Source: Nocardia sp. NBC_00416
GTDB taxonomy: Bacteria; Actinomycetota; Actinomycetes; Mycobacteriales; Mycobacteriaceae
DNA length: 64,000 nt
NCBI RefSeq assembly: GCF_036032445.1
Contig: NZ_CP107932.1
Span: 1,924,501-1,988,500, forward strand
Reading direction: 5' to 3'
Shown: positions 45,101 to 57,100 of the stretch, one piece after another
How the letters are laid out: each line of letters opens with the position of its first letter
How positions within the stretch are numbered: the first letter of the stretch is position 1
Notes under the pieces: model-generated
Databases searched by the model: none
The model's input: the letters and a program-made list of their open reading frames with translations, nothing else
Told to the model about the DNA's origin: nothing
Translations under genes and position numbers: made by a program

Positions 45101-48100
45101 CCCGGGTCGAAAGCGAGATCGTCACGCAGCATCCCCGCGACCGCGACATAATCCAGACCGGCCGAGAGATCGGACCCGCGCGCCACATGATCGGGCATCG
45201 GCGCGTCCGCGAGCGGGTGCAGCACAATCGGGACCGCGGAGAACGAGAAGCCCAGCACGATCCGTTGACCCGGCCTCGGATACACCCGCCGTCCGGGCTT
45301 CGCTCGGACATCACGACCCTCGGAGACGACTCGGGTGCCGCCCCGGGTCCCCTGGTCCTCGAACCACACCCGTCCGTCCGGGTCCACCCCGAAGGTGATG
45401 TGCTCGACCGCGACATCACTGTACTGGTTGGGGAACCGGTCGCCGGGATCGACATCGCCTCGCCCGAACGAGACCGGCTGCCCCGGAGTCAACTCGATCC
45501 GGATATTGCCGAGCCACATCACCACCGGGGTCACGGCAGCCGGATCGTGGCTCAGCACGCCGCGAAGCGGTGCGTCGGCGGGCGCGGGCGTCAGCTCTGA
45601 GCCCGGCTGCCCATTCTCATCGACGGTCCCGGCGGTCGTGCTCGTCCCGTCCTGCGTCCCCGAGCCCGGTGGCTCGCTCGCCGGTGGCAGACCGCCGTCG
45701 CCGTCGTCAGGCGCGTGCCGTTCCAGCTCGTCCAGCCCGTTCAGAACGGCCTGGTACTCCGGCAAGCCCAGGCTGCGCAGTTCCGGCTGTGCCCGCAGGA
45801 TGCGCTGCCGGATCTCCCGGATCCGCGATCTCGGCACATCGTGGTCGAGCCAGGTTTCGGTGCCGTCCTCATTGCGACGGACGTAATGCTCGGACAGCGC
45901 CGGTCTCGCATCGTCGGTTGCTCCCTGCGGCGGTGTGGAGTTCCCGGTGAAGGCGAGGTGGAGATCGACGCCGATCAGCGCCTGGTCTTCGCCGACGATC
46001 CAGGCGTTGGCACTTCGGGGCAGCTGCAACAACGCCTGCAACAGACCGAGCCGTTTCCCGGCCGCGGAATCGTATTGCGCACGCCACGAGTTGAGATGGC
46101 CGACCTTACGAAATTCGCTCTCCGGTGTTCCCTCGCGGAAACGTTGGTAATAGCCGAGACCGGCCGGATCCGCCTCCACCTGTGCGGGTTCCACGTCGCA
46201 TGCCGCGGCGAGCAGCGCGGCCGCCTTCGCTACCTCGACCTGCCGCGGGTTGTCGACTCGTGTGTGGGCCAGCAGGGTGCCGTCGGCGAAGTAGACCCTC
46301 GCCATTGTCGACTCTCCATTGCCGGATCCGAAGTACAACGATCCGCGGTACGTTTCGCCCATCGTGACAGCCTGGGCAACCACTCGGCCGAACGGTCGCC
46401 CGTCGGCGAAGCGGTCCATCCACGCACGCGCATCGGGGTGGGTGTAGTAGCCACCGGACGAGGTCTCCTCGGCGGGCTGCTGGTCCGGATCGTGCGACCG
46501 ATCGAACACCTGCAGACGCCCGTGCCGGTCGACGCGGACCTCGCGATAGTGGACATCGACACCCTCTGCGGTCAACTTGTCGTGCGATAGACCCGCATAC
46601 CGCAACACCCTGGACAGTTCCGCAGCAGGCGCGGCGACGATGACCTGTGGCCGAGCCCCGGGCCGGACGACCACTCCCACCCCTTCGGCTACCGGGACCG
46701 CGTGCGCGGCGGCGAGCACGTCACGCGCGGCCAGTACCGTCGCTGCCTCGCACACCCGCGTCAGGTACCGCTCAGCCGACTCGAGGCGCGCCAGCATATC
46801 CGGGAGCACACCGTATTCGTCGAGGACCCGCTCGAGGTCGTCGGTGCCTTCCGCTTCCTGAATCCGCTGCTGCCGTGCCGCTTCGATCGCTTCCGGATCG
46901 GTGCCGGCGACCTCCAGTCCGAGCTCACGGCACAACGCGGTCACATCCGCGCGGGTCTCGGATTCCATGCGTGCCGCACTCTCGATCCCGGCGCGCACGC
47001 TGTCGCGGACCTCACCCGGCGAAGGCGCCGATTCCGCGCTCCAGCTCAACCAGCCGGGGACGGTGGCCGTCTCCCGCTCGAGCCTCTGCTCCCACTCCTC
47101 GTCGACTGCGGACTGGACAGCGGCCTCTATCTGGGCTTCCAACACCCCGAAGTGCTGGACCGATCGAGTTTTCAGCGCGTCATCCAACTTCCGCGCCAAT
47201 TCCCTCGGGCTGCTCCCGCGGGTAGCCGCCAACCACTTCCCCAGGACATGCGCGAGGCCCTGGTCCGGCGTGACAGCGACCAGCCGCCACTGCTGCTGTT
47301 CGTCCTGCACCATCGGCAGCTTCGTGCGCAGGCCGCAGATGTCGAGTTCCTGCCACGCTGTGGGCGGGCCCGGCTGCGCCGAAGTCGGGGTATCGCCTCG
47401 TGTGACCTCTCCGTTGGCCAGTTTGCGCGCGACCTCCAACGGTCCGAAGGGGTCGGTGACCTCACCGGAATCGGCCAGGTCACGGCCCGCGCGCAACACG
47501 GGGGAGGTTTCCTCGTCCAGTGGCAACCGATCGCGATCGGCCGAGAGGGGACCGGCCGTCGCCGTGTGATCGAGCGGTCCGAGCGGCTCGAGCCACTCAT
47601 TCAAGCTCATGTCCACCCAGCCGTTGTCCAGACCGCGCAGATAGGCGTCCAAGAGCGCGGAGACGATCTCGACCTGGTTCGGAGCCTGCTCCGCTACGGC
47701 ATCCGCGGCCGCCCACGTGCTGTGCAGAACCTGCACCGAACCGTCCCGGCCTACGGTCAGGGGCACCTGTGAGATCTGGTAACCGGGCCCCGCCGACAGT
47801 ATGTCCTTGAATTCCGGGTGGGCGTAGGCCAATTCGGTCCGCGCCGCGTCATGCCTGCCCGGCAATGCCAGCACAACGAAGTGGCCGCGGCCACCGCTCG
47901 GGTCCGGGACATGGATGACGTGATCGGTCAACCGGACGCCGCCCGGGTGCGCCGCCGTCTCGGCCTCGATCAAGCGCCGCGCCGCCTCGGCGTCGAGCGT
48001 GGCGACCGCGCGGTAATACCCGTCGAGCAGTTGTGACAGCCGGGTGATGCTGTCGTCCCGGCGGCGCAGTTCTGCCCGTTGCTGCCGGGAGTTCCGGAGC

Positions 48101-51100
48101 ACCGGCGACGAATCGAAGAGGCTCGACTGCAGGGGATTGTCGAGCACGACATCGGAGAGGTCCGCCGGGTCCACCCGCAGCCGCTGAGCCAGTGCGGTCC
48201 ACTCCGCCATGATCGTCGACTGGAGATCGGCTATCTGCGCCGCCGCCGTATCGGGCCAGCCCCGTCGTGAGATTCCCAACGCGTCTGCCAATGCGGCGCA
48301 CTCTCGTTCCGCCGCGCGGACTCGCTGGTCGAGGGCGGCGAGGTCGACGGCGCCCAAATGCCGAGCAGGGACGCCGGAAGCAGGCAGGGCCTGCGGAATC
48401 TCGATCCGCGTTGCCGGGACCGGTACCGCTTCCCGCTCGACGCGGAAACGGTCCTCTATCCGGGTCGGCTCCTCGCCCAGTTCGAGCTCGAACTCACGCC
48501 ACTGCGACCGCAACCTGTCCAACGCCCGCTGATGCTCGCCGTCGACAGCGATCACGACCAGTGTCCCGTCGGGGAACCGGACGATGTCGCGGCCTTCCAG
48601 CTTCTTCCCGCCCGGACGCCGCCGCAGCACCTCCTCGACGACCGGTCCGCGGGCCTGCGCATCGACGGTTTCGTTGTGCCGCACTGCTGCCGCCACCAAG
48701 TCGCGATACTGGGCCAGCACCCGAGGCAGTTCGGCCAGTGCCTCTTCGCGCCACGAAATGTCGGCCCTGCGCGCGTCCAACGCACGGCCGTATCCCAACT
48801 GGAGCAGCAGCTCCACCTGTTCCAACTGTGCCGGTTCCACGCCGAGTTCGGCGGACAACCCGGCCCGGTCGGCGGCCACCGCTTCCGCCCGCATCGCGAG
48901 TGCGTCGCGCCACTGCTCTTCTGTCCACTCGCCGTATATCTCGGGGGACAGATCGAGACGGCGGGACAACTCCGCAGCCCGCCGCGCAACCGACTCGAGC
49001 TCCGACAGTCCATTCGGCTGTGCCGGGTCGGATCTACCGAACCGCACATCGACCTCGGTGTACTCGCCGTAGAACTGTCGACCTGCTACGGCACCCGCAC
49101 CCTCGTCTCCGTTGAGTGTGAGGACCCGAACTCGGGTGTAGCCGTATTCGGCCGCCATCTTGCCGGTGAAGGTCTCCCGTGCCGCGTCCTCGGGGGACAG
49201 GAACAGGTCCTGCATGAGGGCATTGAAGGTTTCGAGATTGTCCCCCCTCCAATCGCTTCTGTCCCCTTCGGTCACCTCATGGGGGCGAAGCGGGCGATCC
49301 CGGAGACCGTAGAAATTCCAGTGCGCATGAATTTCGTTCACCGGGTAGGAAACGGAATCCATGACTTCACGGAACATTGCCCGACCCGAAGGCGTTCCGG
49401 GGCCGGCCATGATCCGGAGATGGAGAATACCGTCTTCGAGCTCCGCCGAAATTCCGTAATGCGTTGTCCCATACGAATTGTTGTATTCACCGGATTGCAG
49501 GTCGGGATAGTATGTCCAGTTGTTCTCCTTGATGAACCCGAACGAATCCGGCTCGTTGTTTTCGTCGGGCGAAGCACCTTCTTCTTCGCGGGCGAAGAAC
49601 TCCCCCGGAGCCGCCTGCCGGGCACGCTTCTTCGGCTCCCGCGGCCCACCGATTTCGGCGAGCACATCGTCGACACCAGCCGGGTCGCGCTGGGGCCGCG
49701 GACCGAATGCGTCGACCACCGGCGCACCTGCGAGCGGCGGCACAGAACTATCCGGAACCGTATCGGTTTCGTAGGCGGCGACGCTCTCCGGAACCGGCCA
49801 GTGGAACCCGAGCCGCGCGGCCACCTCCAGTACATGGTTCGCCGTGTTCGAACTCCATCGAGTGGACTGGGCGCCGCTGCGAAGGACCTGGTCGACCAAT
49901 TCGGGGGTAACCCCGGCCACGCGAGCCACATCCTCGACCGTGGCTCGACGGACCGTGCCGAGGATCGTGTACTTGTCACCGTTCTCGACCGGAAGCAGTT
50001 CCGCTACAAGGAAGTCTGCCAGCTTGGTCACGGCACGGTTCCGCAACTGAGCAACCGACCCTCTGGCAATTTTCAGGACCGGCGCGATTTCACTGTACGT
50101 GCGGCGCTCCACGAACCGCAGGTCGATGAACCGTCGCTCGTGATCCGAAAGAGGATCCGTGCCCAGCCGCCGGACAAGACGTTTGAAAGCTTCGGCGTCG
50201 TGCTCCTGCCAGGCCTTGACTATCGCCGACGCCGCGTCGGCCGTGAGCGACTGGATTCCGAGCAGCGTCCCGGCGAGCTTGCGCACCGTCAGGCCTTGCA
50301 GCTTTCTGACAGCGGCCGGTGTGAGACCCATCAATTTCGCCGTGTCGGGAACGGGCCATTTCTCCACGATCCGCAGCTGGATGCACCTCTGCGCCTCAAC
50401 GTCGGGGTTGCCCGTGTCGTCGGTGAGCCGGCGGACCGCCGAATTGAACTCGGCCGGGGAGTCGCGCAGAGTCTTCTCGACGAACTCCAACGCCCTTCCT
50501 GCGGTGTTCGACACCTCGCCACCTTTGAGCACTGTCGCCAACCGAGGGACGACGCGGCTCTGCAGGTCCGATACCGCATCTTCCTCGAGACCCATCGCGG
50601 CCGCCGTCTCACGAGTCGACAGCCGCCGGATGAACCGCAGCTCGACGAACTTCCGCTGTTTGGCTGGGAGGTTCTTGCTGGCCAGCCGCAGCTCCCCGGG
50701 CGGGGTCTCGTTGACCAGCTCCAGCGCCGGGCCGCCGGAAGTAAAGGCTCTGGTATGACCGGTTGGCGCTGCCGACACGGCGTCCTGCGCAACGTCGGGC
50801 TCCAAGGCCAACAGCTCGGCCAACTGGCGAACTGCACGTAAGTGCAGTACTACCACTGACTTCAGGTTGCCGCCCAGCTGACCCACCATGGCGTCGACCG
50901 ACATGGGAGGCTCTCTCAGGAACCCCAGCTCGATGCACTTGCTCCGCTTGGGTGTGAGCCGACCGAGATAGGGCGACAGTGCGTCGGGCCCGCCGCTGAG
51001 GGCCTGCCTGATAATCGCTGACGCCTCCGCGATTGTGAGCACCTCGGTAGCGGACAACAGCTCGGCCAGCCGACGCACAGCGCGCCGCCGCACGAGCAGA

Positions 51101-54100
51101 AGCTGACGACCGGGCTTGTCCATATCGACCGCTATGAAGCCGAGCGGTTTCTCGCGGACGAGCCACAGCGTGCTGAATTCCTGCAGCACGGGCGGGAGTT
51201 CGGCGATGCAGTCCAGCAACCGATCGCGCTCATTGCGTTTGGTCTCCTGGATCAGGGCCTCTGCCTCCGCATACGTGAAAACCCGGAGTCCGGTGGGTTG
51301 TTCTGTCGGGGGCTCCTCGTCATCGCTCAGTACCGTCGAGTCAGCCGCCCCCTCCGGCATGGGCGGTGCTTCGTCCACGCCTGCCCCGGCCTCCGCGAGA
51401 TCGATCGGTGCTCGATCCGCGGAGGTCGGGGCAGGCGTGGACGTGACAGCGGTCGACGCACCGATATCGGCGGCAGGGTCCACAGCGCTCGGACGGTGGA
51501 GTGGGACTACACCCGCGCGCATCGCCGCCACGACCATTCCAGCACGGTCACCGGTACCCAGCTTTGCGCCGATGCGGGCCAAGTGGGTCTTCACGGTTGC
51601 GGTCGCCAACTCCAGCGCATCGGCGATCTCGGGGTTCGTCAAGCCCTCGGCGACCAAACCGAGCACTCCGACCTCTCGGCTGCTCAGGGGGCCATAGGGG
51701 GCGGTCGGTCCGCCGACGAGTTCGGCACTGTGGAGCGGGATTCTGCCCTCTCGCATCGCCGTCGCCACCATTCCGGCGCGCCCGCTGATGCCGAGCTTGA
51801 AGCTGATGCGAACCAGGCGCGACTTCACAGTGTCCAGCGACCGTCCCAGCGCATCGGCGATCTCTTGATTCGACCAGCCCTCCGCGACCAAACACAGCAC
51901 GCCGACCTCTCGGTAGGTCAGCACATCAGAAGTTCGCGGTTGCCCAGCACGGACCGAAAGGACCAGATCGCCGACAGCCACGGCGATCGCCTCACGCTCA
52001 CGCGGGCTCAGTACCCCGCCATTTCGCACAGCGCCCATCGCATTGGCGATGAGTCGTCGCTCGGAACTGCCCAATCCACGGAGACGATCCCGCAGATCCA
52101 CGGCACTCACCTGCGCCAGGGCCGTTCTCGCCAACGCCGACTCCGCGATCCCCCAGCCGGGCGGACTGATCGTCATCAGTGCCAGGCGTTGCCGGAGCAG
52201 CACGAAATCGTCTTCGGTCTCCGATATGGGGCTGTACCGCGCAACGTCCACCAGCACTGCGCGATGGCCGGCGCCGAGTTTGCCGACGATATCTCCCACC
52301 AGGACACTTGCCTCGGCCTCGGATATTCCCAGCGCCGTTGCTATCGCCTGGTCCGTCTCGCCGTCCCCGACGAGTCGAAGCGCCTCGACCTCACGCTCGG
52401 ACAACCTGTCACCGGGCGATTCAGGCGCCGGATCGTTCCCGTCGGACTCCGACGGCTGCGGTTCCTCAGCCGCAGGCGGAATCAGCTCGGGCTCGTCCCG
52501 AAGCTGCTGGGACTGCGCAGGTTCACGCTTCTCACGCGGCCTACCGCGGGTCGGCTCCGGCCCGGGCTGCGGCTCCACAGCGGTCTGATTCCGCTCGGAG
52601 CCGGAATCCTGCTGTGATTTCGTGGTTGTCGGCTCGGTACTCGGCTCCTGCCGCGACCCGGCGCCGGGCTCGGATTCGCGCTGCGCGGCAGCGGTGAGCT
52701 GTTCGGCCAGACGGTAAACCGTCCTTCGCACCCGGTTGTCGGTCAGTTCACGCCCGGCACCGTCGGCCTTGGCGATTTCAGTAACGCCTTGTCCGAGGAA
52801 CCATCGGACAAAGACATCCCGAGACGCAGCAGACGTCTGCTCGACCAAAAGACGCAACTCGTCGAGCCTCTGATCGCGCGCTTCCCGAATCACAGCGATC
52901 GCGGGCGCGAGCGGTCCCTCGGACATAGAAAGCTCCAAGCCACCACCTGCGAGCAGCTCCGCCAGGGCTTCCCCACCCGTCGGGAACCGATCCGCATCGT
53001 CGTCGGACACGTCCTCCCCGAGTTCCGCGCCGAGCTCGACTGCCAGCCGGCGCAGGGTGTCCGGCACCATCGTCGTGATCAGGTCCGCGCCGACACCGAC
53101 CACCGCGGCAGCTTGCCCGACCGACATACCGTTCCCCATGAACAGCAGCATGAGCACCCGACGCCGGCCGGCGGGCAGCGCAGCCACGGCATTGCGGAAG
53201 TCCCTATCACTCGCTCCGGCCAACGCCGTCCGCTGCACCCCTTGCACCGCATCCTCGAGCGCGCGGCGGAAACGCGCATGCCGAACGAACTTCGCCTGAT
53301 CCGACAACACTCCATCGGCGAGCGAGATCATCCACCGGCCGATGTCCCGGACCTCGCCGAGCGCATCGATGCGGGCTTCGGCGCGGCGGAACACCTCCGT
53401 AACCAGGTCGGCGGCCACCTTCGGGTTACCCACGACAGCCACCCGCTCCTGCACCGCCGCCGCGAACTGTTCGCGCAGCTGATCGAGAGTAACGGGCAGA
53501 CCCTCGACCGAGCCGGTCGACGACGATTCGGGCAGGGGCCGATTCGCTGCCGTCGTCGGCGCAGGCTCACCGGCCGCCGCGGGCCCGCCGGGACCGGCCG
53601 GCGGCAGGGGGCGACCGATCCGGGTGACCGGCTTGTCGACCCCGGGTTCACCGTTGCCTTCGGTGTAGTCGGCGGGTCCCTGCTCCGGTGGAACCCACGC
53701 GGTCCCGTCGGCCAGGCGGAACATCACGTAGGTGCGGGCGACCCCGGGTCGGACCAGGCCGGGCTGGTAGCGCTTCTCGACCTTCCTCGCCTCGGGGCGT
53801 TCGATCGCGTTCGCCGACGCCTCGCCGCGAATCCAGTGCCGCTCGATGATGATCGGGAAACCGTGCTCGTCCTCGCCCTGGTATTCCAGCTCGTAGGCGT
53901 GCGCGCCGACCATATCGGGCGAGTCGGACAGCCCGGCCGCTTCGTCGACCACCGCGGCGACCGCGCCGGGGGACCCTATGCGCACCAACTGGTCGGCGAC
54001 CTTGTCCCACGCCGTCCGGGGACCGCCCGCGGACCATCGTCCCGACTGGCTCCAGTGCTCGGAGTCGGTGACGAACCCGCCCTTGAACCAGATGCCCGCC

Positions 54101-57100
54101 AGTGGGCCGCTGAACTCGTCGGCGTCGCGGCCCGGCTTGCGCGAGCTGGGGATCGTCGCGGGATCCACCCCGGTGGCGTTGACGAGGACATGGGTGGTGC
54201 AGTCGGCGTAATACCCTTCCAGCGCGTGCTCGAGCAGCGGCCGCACCCGGGACTGGTGGGGGCCGACATAGTTCGCGATGCCGTTGGGGTCCGAGGTGGC
54301 CGGCCCCGGGTCGAACGTCGGCTCGCCGGAGAAGCGGGGCGCGGGATACAGGAGGTCGGGCGCCAGCTGCCCGATACCGCCGGCCTGGTCGTAGACGTTG
54401 TAGTGCTCCCGGGTCTGCGTGAATCCGAGGAGCTCCTCGGTGAACCGGAAGACATCCGTCTCCTCGGTGGCGGTGTAGACGACGACCGCCGGATACTCGT
54501 CGCCGCGTTCCTGCTCACCCTCCAGCACATAGGTCTCGAATTGCGCCGCGGCCTGCGGGAACCCGTCCGAGAGCGTCCCGCCGACGCCCATGTCGAGCAC
54601 CCCCGCCTTCTCGGTGGTGTCCACATCGCCGAAGGCGACCACCGGCGCGTCGAGGGTCAGCAGGTGCACCGGCGGGTGCCCCGGCAACTCCGCTGCCTGC
54701 CGCTCGGCCGTGGTCAGGTCGTCCACCAGCTGATGAACGTCCTGTCCCGCCGCCTGGCGGTGGGCGAGTTCGTGCCGGTTGATCCGGTTGCGCCAGCGGG
54801 CCGGGACCCCGGCGAGGTCGTATGGGGCCTCGTCCGACAGCCCGCCCTCGGCGAGGGTCCACCGGTCCTCGGCGCTCAGCGAGGCGAAGAACTCGCCGAC
54901 ACTGTCGAATCCCTCGCTGCGCCGCCAGATCCGGTCGGCCCGTTCGCGTGCGCCGGGCGCCGGCGGATCGGGCAGAACCGGTCGCCACAGCACCTGCGCG
55001 GACAGCTCGGCCAGTTTCCTGTCCAGCTGCTCGGCCTGGTCGGACCCACGGTGTTCGGAGCTGTCGGACACCTGCGTGGGCTCGCGGTGTTCGTCCACGG
55101 CCGACCAGTTCGCGAGCCGTTGTCCGGCCACCGCCTCGAGCTGTTCGGCCAGCTGAACGAGATGCCGCAGCTGATCGACGGCCCGCTGGTGCTGTTGCGC
55201 TGCCTCGACCAGCTCGTGCAAGCGGCGGTAGCGGGTCGACTGGACCTGCTCGCCCGGCCGATACGCTTCCGCACGCAGCGTCCGCAGCCGCGTCAGGTCC
55301 GCTCGGCCGGGCCGCGTGATCTCGTCGGGGAACAGCGCCACGGCCAGTTCGTCGAAGCGGGCCGCCGCCGCGTCCCGCCGGACGGGCTCCGCGCGCAGCA
55401 GGCGCTCGAGCTCGTCGACGCGCTGCACGAGGGTCTCGGTACGGATGTACAGGCGTTCGCCGGACAGGCGGCGGTCGCGCAATTCCGCGTACAGCCGCAG
55501 CTGCCGCTCCTGCAACCTGGCCCGCAACTCCAGCAGCCGGTCGCCGAGGACCTGTTGGTCGTCGCTGCCCTGCAACGCGGGCTCCGGAGTCGTCTGCGAG
55601 TCGCGCGGACCGTTATCCGGCTCCGGGCCGCCGCTGTTGTCCTCGTCCTGGGCGCGTTCGCCCGGCGTTGCGGTTTGCTCGGGCGAATCCGGCGTCTCGA
55701 AATCGGCCGAGCCGTCGTTCTGATTCGGCTGCGTCCAATTGAACGCGCCCAGTCCCTTCAGGCCGCTGTCGAGCTTCCAGGCGTCGCCCGAAAGCCCGAG
55801 CCCCGCCAACGCGCCGACGATGCCGCCGCCGATACCACTGGACACACCGGGGTAAGCCGAAGGTGAATTACCGTCCGAGTGGATTCCGCCGTCGACGACC
55901 GATGCCAGCGGATCCGTGGGCGGCTTCGCCAGCAGCGGAATCGTCTGCTCCAACGCCGCACGGAGCTGCCGTTCCAGCTCGAGGACCTCACGCTTCAGTC
56001 GGGCCGACTCTGGGTCCGAGGCGATCAGCTCGACGATGTCGGCACCAGTCAGGGTCGCCGACTCGATGAGATCCGCTATCCCCTGGCCACGCTCTTTCCG
56101 TGTCTCGCGCAGCCGCTGTGCGAGAGCGTCGAGTGTGTCGCGCTGCGTCCGCAACCGCTGCTGCCACTCGTGCCACCGGTTCAACTGCGCCGCGGCCGCC
56201 GACTGCCCCACCGCCCCGTAGGGATGTGAACGATGCATCGTGGCAAGTCGATTCGCTGCCTGCCGAAGCCGCGAATGCGCATCGACCAGGGCCTGCTCCA
56301 ACCTGCCGAGGACCTCGTCGTGGAACGCGGCATCCTCGTCCGCGGCGGTGAACCTGGACGCCGCACCGTGCACCACGTCGACGTTGGCCAGCGCCCGGAG
56401 GGCGTCGATCACCTGCGGGTCGCTACCCAGCCCCGCTTCCCGGAAGAAGTCGAGCACATATTCATCGCCGAATGCCTCCAGCGCGTTCGCCACCTCGGCT
56501 GTCCACGCCGGAGTCAGCTGCTCTACCGAAACAGGCCCGAGCAACCTCGCCAACTGCTCTGCCAACTCGGCACGCCGGTCCGCCAGCAGCTGCAACTGTT
56601 CGGGGCCGAGATCATCCGGGAACACCTCGAGCCGGGGACCGACCCGAGCGAGGTCCGCGTACCGGTCATCCCGGATGCTGGTGAACCGCGACCGCAATGC
56701 GACGAGCTCCGCGCCGAGCCCGACCTTCGGGTCCGGGATCTGCTCCGGACCGGGACGGTGCAGGGCCGCACGCGCCAGACTCCGATAGAATTCGGCTTCG
56801 AGATCACTCTTCTCGACCTCTCGGGCATCGATCCTCTCGATCACGTCGTTCAGGCGCCGCAGCTCTCCGAATTCCGCTGCGAGAGTGGTGACTCTCGAGA
56901 CTCGGGCAGGGTCGCTGTCGAGTATGAGTGCGACTGTCGGCGCGTCGAGTTCCACCCCGGGCAGAAGCTCCGCCAACTCCATTTCGAGCGTCACGAACCG
57001 GTCCCGCATAGCCTGCTCGACCCGCGCACCCGGCCGCGACTCTCCAGCCTGCCAACCGTATGGCGCACCGAGTACCTGTTCCGGCACCAGCGGCTGGTCC

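Noticed and set aside
40300..45600. A 1,766-codon open frame on the plus strand
   Set aside because: It is antisense to the duplicated FHA/ART/papain blocks. Its product is Arg/Pro/His-rich and low in complexity, as expected from the complement of high-GC codons, and no domain is recognisable.
51517..53510. A stand-alone sigma factor or LuxR regulator gene
   Set aside because: All HTH modules lie in one uninterrupted frame with papain-like modules on both sides.
52789..55866. A 1,025-codon plus-strand frame (also 31312-34590 and 37186-40158)
   Set aside because: These are antisense shadows of the giant gene, with the same composition artefact and no recognisable domain.
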